From Salinispora tropica CNB-440 (GTDB lineage Bacteria > Actinomycetota > Actinomycetes > Mycobacteriales > Micromonosporaceae), in assembly GCF_000016425.1 (NCBI RefSeq), contig NC_009380.1, forward strand, positions 1,182,144 to 1,246,143: 64,000 nucleotides of DNA, read 5' to 3'. Shown here in pieces: positions 1 to 8,496 of the stretch. The notes beneath the pieces were generated by a model that had not been told where the DNA came from, searched no databases, and saw nothing but the letters and a program-made list of their open reading frames with translations. Within the stretch, counting starts at the first letter, position 1. Each line of letters opens with the position of its first letter. The translations under genes and the position numbers were made by a program.

Positions 1-2
1 TG

Positions 3-413
3 CGGATTGCCCCCGAGCAGGTCGTCGCGCACGGCTGGGTGGACAACGGCCCGGGCTGGGCAGCCGTGCGGCTCGCGTCCGCGGACGAGGTGCTGGCGGT
101 GGATCCCGATGAACAGCAGATGTATGACCTCATGCTCGGCGTTGTGGGCGCCTATCCCGCAGGATCGCCGCTGCAGTTCGAGGTGCGCGCGTTCGCCGCG
201 CCCGCCGGTGTGCGTGAGGATCCGGTCACTGGGAGCCTCAACGCCGGCATTGCCCAGTGGCTCATCAGCACGGGTGCCGCGCCAGGCAGCTACCGGGCGG
301 GTCAGGGTGCGCGCGTCGGGCGTCGTGGTGTGCTGACCGTCAGCGCGGACGGCGACGTCGTGTGGGTGGGGGGACGGAGCACGACTTACGTTCGCGGCGT
401 GGTGGACCTGTGA
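3..413 (+). CDS. PhzF-family isomerase-like protein, C-terminal part
   Basis: The reading frame is open from the window edge to a TGA, so about 136 residues of the C-terminal half are present and the start lies outside. The family signature EDPVTGSLNAGIAQWL is visible around residues 75-90. The PhzF/diaminopimelate-epimerase-like fold is used by the phenazine enzyme PhzF and many uncharacterised relatives, and this motif belongs to the second half of the fold. No phenazine genes are visible nearby, so the substrate is unknown. The family call is firm; a role in phenazine synthesis is not implied. Confidence 0.85.
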   Translation, partial: RIAPEQVVAHGWVDNGPGWAAVRLASADEVLAVDPDEQQMYDLMLGVVGAYPAGSPLQFEVRAFAAPAGVREDPVTGSLNAGIAQWLISTGAAPGSYRAGQGARVGRRGVLTVSADGDVVWVGGRSTTYVRGVVDL

Positions 414-948
414 GCGGCCTCGCGGGTCCTGCGTCGACATGAGTGTCATACGCACTGCGCTGCTGCCGGTACGCGAGGAGGCCCTGCAGTATCCGGCCGA
501 TCTACTCAGCCCCTGAACGAGAAGGCTGCCGGGCACTGCCCGGTGAACATCGACGGTACCTTGGCGGCGTCCCTTGCGCTGGAGTAGGACCACAGCCATT
601 CGTGTCAGCCCGGATGCTCTACCTGCGGCTTGGTCCACGCCGGTTCGGCGTTCTCTGCTGGCCTGCGAAGCGGTAGCCGGCAGGCCGATCTGAACGGCTG
701 GGTGACGTGTCTGCTCACGTGGACGACGGCTGGTTGATCAAGAAGGAGTAGCCCCGACGGGGCGTGGACCTGTACAGGTAGTCCCGACAGGGTGTTGGCA
801 GGCGGGTGTAGACCCGGCGCAGCATGCGCCTCGAGGGGATGCGGGCGCAGCAGCAGACGCATTCTTGGCAAGGATGGACTGTGGGGGACCGGTTGCCGGA
901 GATCCGCGTGCTTGCTCGCCAGGGAGTCGGGTAGTCTTGTGGCTCGGC
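414..948. other. Intergenic stretch, no convincing gene
   Basis: No reading frame here has a recognisable domain. Two imperfect copies of an 18-nt sequence beginning GTAG and containing CCCGAC sit 30 bp apart, at 748-765 and 778-795. They could be a small repeat; no function is proposed. Confidence 0.5.
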
Positions 949-1023
949 GGGCCGCTAGCTCAATGGTAGAGCTGCTGACTTTTAATCAGTAGGTTCGGGG
1001 TTCGAGCCCCCGGCGGCCCACCA
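949..1023 (+). tRNA. tRNA-Lys (anticodon UUU)
   Basis: The cloverleaf folds by eye. The 7-bp acceptor stem is GGGCCGC with GCGGCCC, and the D arm is GCTC/GAGC. The anticodon stem GCTGA/TCAGT closes the loop CTTTTAA, giving anticodon TTT (Lys). The T arm is CGGGG-TTCGAGC-CCCCG, the discriminator is A, and the terminal CCA is encoded at 1021-1023. tRNA 3' ends are common integration sites for actinomycete elements, and phage-like debris begins just downstream. Confidence 0.96.
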
Positions 1024-1290
1024 CCAAGAGGGCCCCTTGAACTGGGGTTTCCGGAGCTTCGGGCGATCCCATTCATCCAAATTGACGCGATTTATGGGGT
1101 CGTTGTGAGCCCGGTGTGAGCCCGGGAGTGTGGCCCGCACGAGGCCGTAGTAGCCGGCCATCGCCAGCGCGACCACGCCCGCGGTCAGCGCGGTGCCCGA
1201 GTCGAGCACGATCCCCGCCTCGGACGCCAGCCACGCCAGGGCGGCGCCGACGGCGGTGCGGATCAGTGAGATCAGATAGTCGTGGGTCAT
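982..1290 (-). CDS. Small hydrophobic membrane protein, possibly phage-derived
   Basis: ATG at 1290 follows a good AGGAGA ribosome site. The first 55 or so residues hold two hydrophobic segments (around residues 4-25 and 30-50) separated by a short polar turn, like holin-type or other small phage membrane proteins. The tail (WAAGGSNPEPTD) is simply the antisense of the tRNA gene, so the frame reads through the element/tRNA junction. The true C-terminus was probably altered by integration or decay. No family is recognised with confidence. Confidence 0.45.
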   Translation of the reverse strand: MTHDYLISLIRTAVGAALAWLASEAGIVLDSGTALTAGVVALAMAGYYGLVRATLPGSHRAHNDPINRVNLDEWDRPKLRKPQFKGPSWWWAAGGSNPEPTD

Positions 1291-1498
1291 CGGGTTTCTC
1301 CTGGGGGTAGGGCTGCGAACCCGGTAGCAGTTGACGATGCCTCGTTCAGGCATGTTCTTCGTGTTCATGCCTTGATGGGGCTAATGTCGGTTTAGCTCGG
1401 AGTGGTTGCTATCGCCTGCCTGGTAGCCGAGGACCACCGCCCGGTCCGCCCTCGGGTGTTGGCTGCTCGCCGTTCACGGGGGAAGGACACCGAGACCG

Positions 1499-2929
1499 AT
1501 GGACCAGCACCACGAACACGAACCAGATAGGCCCGGTGGACGCCGAGCGAGGTCACGATGGTGGGCCGCTGGGCTGGCTGGGATGACCGGCCTGGCCCTG
1601 ACCACTGTCGGCGTTGCCGTCCTCCCGACCACTGACGTGGTCGCACGCACCCCCACCAGCGCCCGGCCTGAGACGCCGACGCCGGACCGGCCCTCCGCCG
1701 ACGGTGACCGCGGTCACCGCGATGACGGCGAACACCACGACAAAGCCAAGGACAAGAGCGCAGGCGACAAAGGTAGAGACAAGGAGAAGAAAGGGAGGGA
1801 GAAGAAATCGAAGGCCGTAGCCGTCCCGTGTGAGGCGGAGGCCCTGATCGCCGCGATCACCCTCGCCAACGCCCGCGGCGGAGCCGTCCTCGACCTCGCC
1901 CAGAAATGCACCTACCTGCTCACCGCGAACATCGACGGCGCCGGACTGCCCGCGATTACCACCCCCATCACGCTCAACGGCGGCAAACACACCACCATCA
2001 CACGTGCCGCCGCCGCCGACCAGTTCAGAATCCTCACGGTCAACGCCAACGGTCGGCTTACCCTCAACCATCTGAAGATAACTGGCGGATACGTTGACGC
2101 TATCGCCGGTGGCGGAATTCTCATTAACTCGGGTGGCGCCGCCACGATCAACAGCAGTAGCATTGTCCGTAATATCGCCAATGACGGTGGTGGCGGCGGG
2201 ATCGCGAACAATGGTGGCACCCTAGATATCAAACACTCTACAATCAGCCAAAATGTCGCCGGTGTTGGCGGCGGGATCCTAGGCGTTGGCACAGTTTCCA
2301 TCGACAAGTCGCGGCTCGATGCGAATATCGCCGGATCTGGCGGTGGCATCATCCACGGTGGCAGTCTCCGAATTACCCGAAGTGAGATAGTCAATCATCG
2401 CGCTGGAGAAGGTGGAGGTGTCTTCCTTCTTGGCGGCACGACCGGTGGGATAACCGATACGCGCATCGAGGGAAATACGACAACAATCGGTGGTGGTGCC
2501 GCCATAGTCGGTGTACCCCTACAGTTCACCCTGTCAAGGGTCACCATCGCCAATAACTCCGCTACCGGCGGAGCGGGCTTAGGTGCCCTATTCCTGGCGG
2601 CCGACTTCATGTTGATTGAGGACAGCGTAATCAAGAACAACACCGGCATCAACGGCGGCGGCATTCGCAACCTGGGCACGTTGACGTTGCTGCGCACAAA
2701 GGTCATTGGCAACCAGGCCACTGAGTCAGGTGGCGGAATCTCCAACGGAGCCAACGGCGTGCTAACCCTTTTCGGCACCAAGGTTGTCAAGAATGTCGCC
2801 GTCGCGGACGGTGGGGGTATCTTCAACGAGGCAGGTGGCGCAGTCGAGCTGAATATCGCCAGTGGCACCTTTGTAGTCAAGAACCAGCCGGACAACTGCT
2901 TCGGCGACGTTCCCGGCTGCGCCGGATAG
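1499..2929 (+). CDS. Secreted or anchored right-handed beta-helix protein
   Basis: This is a 476-residue protein. A basic N-terminus is followed by a hydrophobic segment around residues 22-42 (signal or anchor). A highly charged Lys/Asp/Glu linker (residues ~70-100) follows. From about residue 105 there are repeated short coils rich in GGGI and GGGG turns with Ile, Asn and Ser ladders, the look of a parallel beta-helix (pectate-lyase-like or polymorphic membrane protein repeats). A GGGGGAAGG ribosome site lies before the ATG. Such proteins act at the cell surface or bind or cleave polysaccharide; no catalytic residues could be assigned. It sits between the tRNA and terminase remnants and may be element cargo. 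Confidence 0.7.
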   Translation: MDQHHEHEPDRPGGRRARSRWWAAGLAGMTGLALTTVGVAVLPTTDVVARTPTSARPETPTPDRPSADGDRGHRDDGEHHDKAKDKSAGDKGRDKEKKGREKKSKAVAVPCEAEALIAAITLANARGGAVLDLAQKCTYLLTANIDGAGLPAITTPITLNGGKHTTITRAAAADQFRILTVNANGRLTLNHLKITGGYVDAIAGGGILINSGGAATINSSSIVRNIANDGGGGGIANNGGTLDIKHSTISQNVAGVGGGILGVGTVSIDKSRLDANIAGSGGGIIHGGSLRITRSEIVNHRAGEGGGVFLLGGTTGGITDTRIEGNTTTIGGGAAIVGVPLQFTLSRVTIANNSATGGAGLGALFLAADFMLIEDSVIKNNTGINGGGIRNLGTLTLLRTKVIGNQATESGGGISNGANGVLTLFGTKVVKNVAVADGGGIFNEAGGAVELNIASGTFVVKNQPDNCFGDVPGCAG

Positions 2930-2984
2930 CAATCCGAGCACGCCGGATCTTCGAGGGGTCCCGTCCCCGCCGCTTGCCGATGAG

Positions 2985-3482
2985 GGCGGGATCCCTCCGC
3001 CGTCGCCGGAGAAGCCCAGGCCGGACCCCGTCGAGCGCGCCACGAACTTGATCCGTGCCCCTGTGTCCAACCGCGCGATGGACTCCTCACCTTTCGTGTT
3101 GATCACCTTGAGGAGTACGCCGTCGACGTCGTACAGGTTGCTGCTGCACGCCGAGTCGACCCACCAGCCAGATCACGCGACGGAACGACTTCATAGCAGT
3201 CTTGTATTCGTGCGCCGACCACATGATCAGCCGTTCACCGATCAGCTGTTCACCGATCAGCAACAGCCCCGTCAACGCCCGCGCCTCCAGCAGGCAACCC
3301 TTGGCGTTTTGCCGAGACACCCACTCGCAGTACTCGACGCACGCCCATTTGCCGTCCGCCTTCACGGCCAGCATCGCCGTGATGGAGTCCGCCTGCCAGG
3401 CGTCCATCGGCATCATGGCCCGGCGCATCAACTCGATGGACTCCAGCCCGAACGAATCGGCCGAGTCAGGGCTGAGTCTCAA
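2985..3482 (-). pseudogene. Phage terminase large subunit, N-terminal fragment, frameshifted
   Basis: The fragment starts at a TTG (3482-3480) that overlaps the small-subunit stop (TTGA), as in a coupled terS-terL pair. The first ~100 residues show the actinophage terminase pattern: a DAWQ motif, then VSRQNAKGCLLEARALTGLL and WSAHEYKTA. A frameshift near 3150 moves the reading to the next frame, where VINTKGEESIARLDTG and KFVARSTGSGLGFSGDG continue the same protein. Homology stops near 2990, before the Walker B region and the nuclease domain. The gene is therefore dead. Confidence 0.75.
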
Positions 3483-4006
3483 CCCGCGGGCTGCGCGTGC
3501 TGAGCAATCCGAGCGGTGAGGTCCGTGATTCCACCAGCCCCGTCGCCTCCCGCGCTCGCCTTCGGCTGACGCCCACCAGCCGGCTGAGTGCCACCACCGG
3601 CCTGGCCCCTCCGCAGCTCCGCCCGCAGGGCCTTGAACGTGCTCTGCTGCTGCCCGGCCTCGGTATGCACCTTGTCCACGCCAACGGTCACCTCACCCGC
3701 GTCGTCGACCTCCACCGTCAACCGCGCGCGGTCACGGCCGTTCACGATCGCGTCCAGCCCGGTCCAGCCGGGCCGGTCCAGGCGGTCCGCGCACCGACAG
3801 ATCTCCTCCACCAGCACCACCACCTCGACCGGGTCACCGTCGCCGATGAGCTGATCCCACATCCGCCGGCCACGCGCCCGCAGACGAGGCGTCCGCGGCC
3901 CCTCCTCCGCAGTAGGCGTTGCGTTCGGCGTTGCCGTCGCACCCGTTGCGTTGCAATCCCGCTCCGGCAGACACAGCGAATGATCTCCTGACCTGTGCTT
4001 ACGCAA
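3479..4006 (-). CDS. Phage terminase small subunit-like protein
   Basis: The reading frame gives about 175 residues from a TTG at 4006. A GTG at 3974 with an AGGAG site lies in another frame, so either the start is uncertain or a frameshift has occurred near the N-terminus. The core resembles actinophage small terminases: RGRRMWDQL, an acidic helix VVVLVEEICRCADRLDR, then a basic/acidic C-terminal half with QQQSTFKALRAEL. Small terminases bind phage DNA and recruit the large subunit for packaging. The next gene begins inside this one's stop codon, which supports a terS-terL order. With terL dead, this is a remnant. Confidence 0.6.
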   Translation of the reverse strand: MRKHRSGDHSLCLPERDCNATGATATPNATPTAEEGPRTPRLRARGRRMWDQLIGDGDPVEVVVLVEEICRCADRLDRPGWTGLDAIVNGRDRARLTVEVDDAGEVTVGVDKVHTEAGQQQSTFKALRAELRRGQAGGGTQPAGGRQPKASAGGDGAGGITDLTARIAQHAQPAG

Positions 4007-4636
4007 CCGGCGGGACCGTTCCGTCGAATAGCCACAGCCCGTCCTGTCGATCACGATCCGTGCTGGTCCCAGCTGCGGGGGGAGACGCCTGATGAAAGGC
4101 GTTGGGTTAGCAAACGTCACCATCCGGGACGACGCTGCCCCCTGCCTGCACCATCTACGTGAGTTGACCACCACGTTGTCGGGATCGTGCTGTCGTCGTG
4201 CTCGCACGCGTTGCTGGGCGGTGGCTTGCCCTGCGGACCGGCTGCATCTGCGGTGGGCCAGGCCACGGTAGGTGGCCCGGTCGTCGTCGTGGTCCAGGTC
4301 CAGCGACGCTGCCCCGGCCCGCCACATCGGGCGCACGGCTCTGGCCGTCACGCAGGTCGGCCAGTGTTTTCGGTGTCGCGAGGGCGGGGCCGCGTGTTTG
4401 ATACGTGAAATTCAGTCTGATTCATGACGCTGGCAGTTATCGGCAGGCATGCATTTGAGTCGTACGATGGCTGGTAGTCGTCCAAGTATTAAGGGCTCTG
4501 TGGTGGGGAGGATCAATGCCGCTCGTATTTCACAAAAACTACCGGAAGATGGGCCCATTCCGGCAAGCGCACCCCGGGGTGGAGGTCCAGGGTGACGGGT
4601 TCTTCGATGACGAAAGCGAAGAACAGCTGCAAGCGA

Positions 4637-4800
4637 TCAGGTTGGTCGCGGGCCGTGTGCAAAGCGGCGGTAGGAGATCTCGTCGGGATCGATGCTGAGG
4701 TCGACCGCGGCGGTCACGGCGTGGTCGATGAGTGCGTCGTAGACGGTCAGCAGTTCCCCGATTCCTTGTTCTGCCGGGTCCGGGGATACCACAGGATCAC
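4637..4800 (-). mobile_element. Possible IS4-family transposase C-terminal remnant
   Basis: On the minus strand a frame ending at 4637 reads GIGELLTVYDALIDHAV, then SIDPDEISYRRFAHG. This resembles the C-terminal LLxxYxALRxAIxDA...DPDRxSF pattern of actinomycete IS4-type transposases. No start, catalytic residues or terminal repeats are visible, so this is at best a scar. Confidence 0.4.
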
Positions 4801-4942
4801 CTGCACACCATCCCGCAAGCAGCCACCACGGGCGGCGTCCAGATCACCCACCGCACCCAGCGATCGCTACCCGACCGACACCAACCTCGCCCGATATCAC
4901 TGAGTAGTCAGACAATTACAGTAGGTTCTTTGCGTAGTGGAC

Positions 4943-4973
4943 TTGACACATATCGCGGAAGTCGATTTAGAAT
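4943..4973 (+). promoter_or_regulatory. Candidate sigma-70-type promoter
   Basis: TTGACA at 4943-4948 and TAGAAT at 4968-4973 are separated by 19 bp, within an unusually AT-rich stretch. It points toward the LysR gene at 5261. Confidence 0.4.
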
Positions 4974-5080
4974 AGACGTATATTAGATCGGTTCACTTTC
5001 AGTACACATTCGTGTCGCACTGCAAGGGAGTTGACCCACCCCCCCCCTCAACGAACGGACCATCCGTGTGGCATCAGCTC

Positions 5081-5109
5081 ACGGTAATCACGACAATAGT
5101 GATTACCGT
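5081..5109. promoter_or_regulatory. Perfect 11-bp inverted repeat, candidate operator
   Basis: ACGGTAATCAC and GTGATTACCGT are separated by 7 bp (5092-5098), about 150 bp upstream of the LysR gene. A site this symmetric could be an operator for that regulator or an RNA hairpin in its leader. There is no T-tract, so a terminator is less likely. Confidence 0.55.
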
Positions 5110-5260
5110 AATGACGCCTGCGGTTACCACGGAGTCGGCCGAACCCAAAGAAAAGACCGACCCCTCGTTGTTCTAGACGAAGCGAAACCGAGGATAGCTG
5201 CGAACCCCCTGACCTGGGAACGCGACTACAGCACCGTCATCTAAGAAGGGAGGCGTTGCA

Positions 5261-6283
5261 GTGGCCGATCACGCGGACTTCAGCCTGGCTCAACTCCGGT
5301 ACTTCGTAACTTCCGCCGAGATGGGAAACATATCCGGCGCGGCACAGCAATTACATGCTTCGCAGTCGGCCGTCTCGATGGCGATCCAGCGCCTGGAGAA
5401 ACAACTGGACACCAAGCTGTTCTTCCGGCACCGCACCAAAGGAGTCAGCCTGACTCCCAGCGGCCGCGTCCTGCTCGACCCCGCGAAGTCGTTGCTGGCC
5501 CAGGCGCAGGAGATGCTCGCCCACAGCCGCGAGTGGCAGGGCGAGACCTGCGGAATGCTCAATGTGGCCGTTCTCCGCTCAGTCGCGCCCGATCTGGTGC
5601 CGGCTGTGATGAGCCGAGTAAAGAAGATGCGCCCTGGGCTGGCGGTCACCGTCCACGAGGGAACCATGGACGATGTTCTCGAACTGCTGCGCACGGGCAC
5701 GTGTGAACTCGCCGTAGTCCCGGAGCTGCCAGGTCAGGCTCTGTCGTTCGCCCGGCTGGCGAAGGTGCTCATGGCAGCGGTCGTTGCATGGTCCGATCCG
5801 CTGGCGCCCGTGGGGCGCGCAACGCTTCGACAGTTGGCCACCCGGCGTCTCCTCGTGGCCGACCTGGACGTTGATCGCCAAGTCGGCCTGGACACCCGGA
5901 CACGGCTGTTCGCCGACGCCGGCACCCCCACGCCAGAGGTGGTGCTGACATCGAGCATCGCCACGATGCTTGGCCTCGTCGGGGTCGGCGAGGGCTTCGC
6001 CCTGCTATACCGGACCGCAGCCAGCCAGTGCTACCGACAGGAACTCGCCTGGATCGACATCGTCTCCGAACGCCCGTGCGCATCCTGGCTTGGTGTGGCG
6101 ACCATACCCGGCCTGGCTCTCAGCAGCCGTGCGGAGCTATTCGTTTCCCTGCTCGATGACGCTGTCCGGAGCGTCTACTGCACGACGGCGGACGACGGGG
6201 TGAGTTCCCCTGGCAGCACTGATATCTTCGATCATGGAGCCTCTTTTGCTACGGACCCCGCCGCACCCGCCTGGTCGACCTAG
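5261..6283 (+). CDS. LysR-family transcriptional regulator
   Basis: GTG start with AGGGAGG 9 bp upstream; 340 residues, slightly long for the family because of a C-terminal extension after about residue 305. The winged helix-turn-helix occupies residues ~8-67, with the typical LRYFVTSAEMGNISGAAQQL and SQSAVSMAIQRLEKQL. The ligand-binding domain (periplasmic-binding-protein type 2 fold) starts near residue 95. LysR proteins bind dyads upstream of their targets and respond to small effectors. A perfect 11-bp dyad lies 150 bp upstream. The downstream genes are IS debris and a truncated enzyme, so its target is not evident from context. Confidence 0.9.
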   Translation: MADHADFSLAQLRYFVTSAEMGNISGAAQQLHASQSAVSMAIQRLEKQLDTKLFFRHRTKGVSLTPSGRVLLDPAKSLLAQAQEMLAHSREWQGETCGMLNVAVLRSVAPDLVPAVMSRVKKMRPGLAVTVHEGTMDDVLELLRTGTCELAVVPELPGQALSFARLAKVLMAAVVAWSDPLAPVGRATLRQLATRRLLVADLDVDRQVGLDTRTRLFADAGTPTPEVVLTSSIATMLGLVGVGEGFALLYRTAASQCYRQELAWIDIVSERPCASWLGVATIPGLALSSRAELFVSLLDDAVRSVYCTTADDGVSSPGSTDIFDHGASFATDPAAPAWST

Positions 6284-6355
6284 CAGTGCTGTGTCAGGTC
6301 GACGTGTCGTTGTGTCGTCTGAGTGGTTCGGGGTAGTTCGATGGTGGGGTGACCC

Positions 6356-6514
6356 CTGACGGGGCTTTCCGTTGCGCGGCAACGGCTTGAGGCGTTCGCC
6401 GCGGATGTGTTCACCCCACTGATGCGGCCGGATCAGCGGGTGAAGAGTGGGACGTATCTGCGGGGTCTGCTGCTGGATGCGCGGCGTACGTCGATGCAGC
6501 CGACGACGGCATGA
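6356..6514 (+). mobile_element. IS701-type transposase N-terminal remnant
   Basis: The frame reads RLEAFAADVFTPLMRPDQR, then YLRGLLLDARRTSMQP and a stop, matching the first ~50 residues of IS701-like DDE transposases. Nothing of the catalytic core remains. Confidence 0.7.
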
Positions 6515-6606
6515 TGATCGGCGACTGGAACAGCAACCCACGCCCGTTCGTCTGGACCATGACCGCTGAAGAAATCCTCGACTCACTCGCCCGACTCCGT
6601 AGGCGA
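6511..6606 (+). mobile_element. IS630-type transposase C-terminal remnant
   Basis: Immediately after the IS701 scar, another frame reads WNSNPRPFVWTMTAEEILDS followed by LARLRRRI, the typical C-terminal end of IS630-type transposases. The two scars abut, which marks repeated insertion and deletion here. Confidence 0.7.
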
Positions 6607-6711
6607 ATTCCCCGGCGCAGAACACGAGGGCCTGATCGGCGCGGTAGGAGCCTTCGCGCCTTCGCTTGCCCACGCGATCCGAACGCTTCAGTCGGACGCC
6701 CGGCCTCCCAC

Positions 6712-7470
6712 CTACACGGATCCACCGCTGGCACTCACCGCATCCCCATCAACTGAGAGCTGGGCCACCTCGTACTCATCCTTGTAGGCCATAAGTTTGT
6801 ATAGATTGCCCGCCACGGCTGCGGTGAGCGGCCCCGCCCGTCCCTCCACCCGGCGTACGTGTTCCACGAACTCCACAAACTCGCGGGCATAGGCCAGATC
6901 CTGGTAGGCGACGAGATCTGCCACGAGCGCATCCAGCCGGCGCGCGAGTGGGGTGTCCTCGCCGGCATCGATTGTCGCCCGCAACGATGCTGCATCGCCC
7001 TGCAACGGTCGTTGCTCCTGGGCTACGGGAGCTGCCGGCGACACCGTCTGAGGGTCGTCAACCACCAGGCGGCCGAGGCAGAAGGCGCTGAGGTTGCGCT
7101 CCACGCCAACGCCGTTGAGCCGGATCGCCTGTTCGATGCTGGCCGCTTCTAGCGGGATGGCGCCCTCCTGGTAGGCGGCGCCTAGTTGCAGAATATTGGC
7201 GAACTGGTCGTCGCCCAGCAGGCGCAAGGCGAGGGATCGGGCGTCGAAGAAGGTGGCGCGCGCACTCGATCGATCGAGAGCCGAGCACAGTTCGTCTACG
7301 TCGGGACGTGGGCCCGACACCTCGGTAACCATCTGACCGGTGGGCACCGGCGAGGTCGATGCCACGACGACGGTCCGGGCGGTGTCGGCTGCAGCGAGGT
7401 TGGCGGGCTGAGCCGCGACGAGCAGGTCGGTGGCGGCGGCGAGGAGGCGCGCGGCCTCCCGGCGGATGCG
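6712..7470 (-). pseudogene. Indolepyruvate ferredoxin oxidoreductase, internal C-terminal fragment
   Basis: About 250 residues match the gamma-like C-terminal region of the single-chain indolepyruvate/2-oxoacid:ferredoxin oxidoreductase. Visible segments are VVVASTSPVPTGQMVTE, NILQLGAAYQEGAIPLEAAS, AIRLNGVGVERNLSAF and LYKLMAYKDEYEVA. The family is usually about 1150 residues. The TPP-binding and iron-sulphur parts are absent upstream, and the final ~60 residues are replaced by IS sequence. The remaining frame is open but cannot encode an active enzyme. Confidence 0.75.
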
Positions 7471-7689
7471 CTCTGGACTGGATTGTCCAGCGGCGCGATG
7501 GACCCAGCGGCTCGCCGCCCTGCTGACAACCTCCCGCCGGCATCGGCCGCACCCTCGCGTACGTGATTCAGCCGGAGGCAGCGACGGTGTCGGACGGGTG
7601 CTCGACAACTCAGCTTCACTGGAGCTCGCAGCCACGGAGCGTACGAAGGCCACGTAGCTTCCGAAGCTCGATCGCCGGTAGCCGGAAGG

Positions 7690-8253
7690 TCAGATTCGGT
7701 GCGCTGCGGCTCCGTCCTGCCAGCGGTAGAGGTCGCGCAGCAGGGAAATCTCGGCGCCGTGATGGATCAGCTCCCTGTTGACGTGCAGGATCCTGTTCTC
7801 CATGGGAAACCGCTCGGGACCCACCATGGGCGGGTTCTCCAGGTCAGCGTCCGAGAGGTCGCGGACCCCCGCGTTCCACTTCCCATACATCTCATCGAGC
7901 TGCTTCAGCGCCTCGTCAGCGGTCCCTGCGTAGGTGAATGTCTCGGAGTCGACGCCCTGGCCGCCGAAGTACCATCCGACCCGATAGCCCAGGCACGAGA
8001 CAATGATGTGCGCCAGCCGCCAGGCAATCGTGGTCACTGGCGCCGGAACGGGGCCGGGGAACACGTAGTCCATCGTCCATTCCCCCGAACCTTCCGACAT
8101 CGTTATGGCCGACGTGCCCCGTGGACGGATACTCCAGCAGCCGCGTACCGGCTCCCAGAAGTACTCTTCGTCGGTAAGACCCTCCAGCCGTGGCCGCAGG
8201 TTCTTGCGCCAGTACCAGTCCAACTGCTCCGAGAGCTGTTCGCTTTTTGTCAC
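7690..8253 (-). CDS. DinB-like (DUF664-type) protein
   Basis: A 187-residue protein with the four-helix-bundle layout of DinB/YfiT-like proteins: an N-terminal LDWYWRKNLRPRLEGLTDEE helix, an AWRLAHIIVSCL helix with the first metal-type His, and a C-terminal VNRELIHHGAEISLLRDL helix with HH. Members are often metal-dependent thiol transferases or are uncharacterised. The gene stands alone on the minus strand, divergent from the YxiG-like gene. Substrate and role are unknown; the fold call is solid. Confidence 0.8.
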   Translation of the reverse strand: MTKSEQLSEQLDWYWRKNLRPRLEGLTDEEYFWEPVRGCWSIRPRGTSAITMSEGSGEWTMDYVFPGPVPAPVTTIAWRLAHIIVSCLGYRVGWYFGGQGVDSETFTYAGTADEALKQLDEMYGKWNAGVRDLSDADLENPPMVGPERFPMENRILHVNRELIHHGAEISLLRDLYRWQDGAAAHRI

Positions 8254-8496
8254 GTCCGCACCCTATGTACAACAGAGACTTGGCTGCGACCCTTGCGGAC
8301 GCCGGGCCATTGTCTGCCCGCGTGTCCGGTCCGTGCCCGATGTAGGGGCAAGATGGGTCAACGGCGGCGCGGTCTGCAGCCGGGGGCGCACACCCTTTGC
8401 TGGACCGAGGAGTCCGTAGTCATCCAGCGTGTAGATCATCACGATTCCGAAGCTGGCAGTGCGCGGCCGTCCCCGTCAGGGGAAAGGTTCCGACGG

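Noticed and set aside
982..1021. Protein-coding extension GGSNPEPTD at the end of the small membrane protein
   Set aside because: It is the antisense reading of the tRNA-Lys gene; such endings are common artefacts of frames that cross tRNA genes.
4516..4698. 60-residue frame starting MPLVFHKNYRKMG with a good GGGGAGG site
   Set aside because: No recognisable domain, composition unlike neighbours, and it lies over a probable minus-strand transposase scar; kept out as a gene despite the ribosome site.
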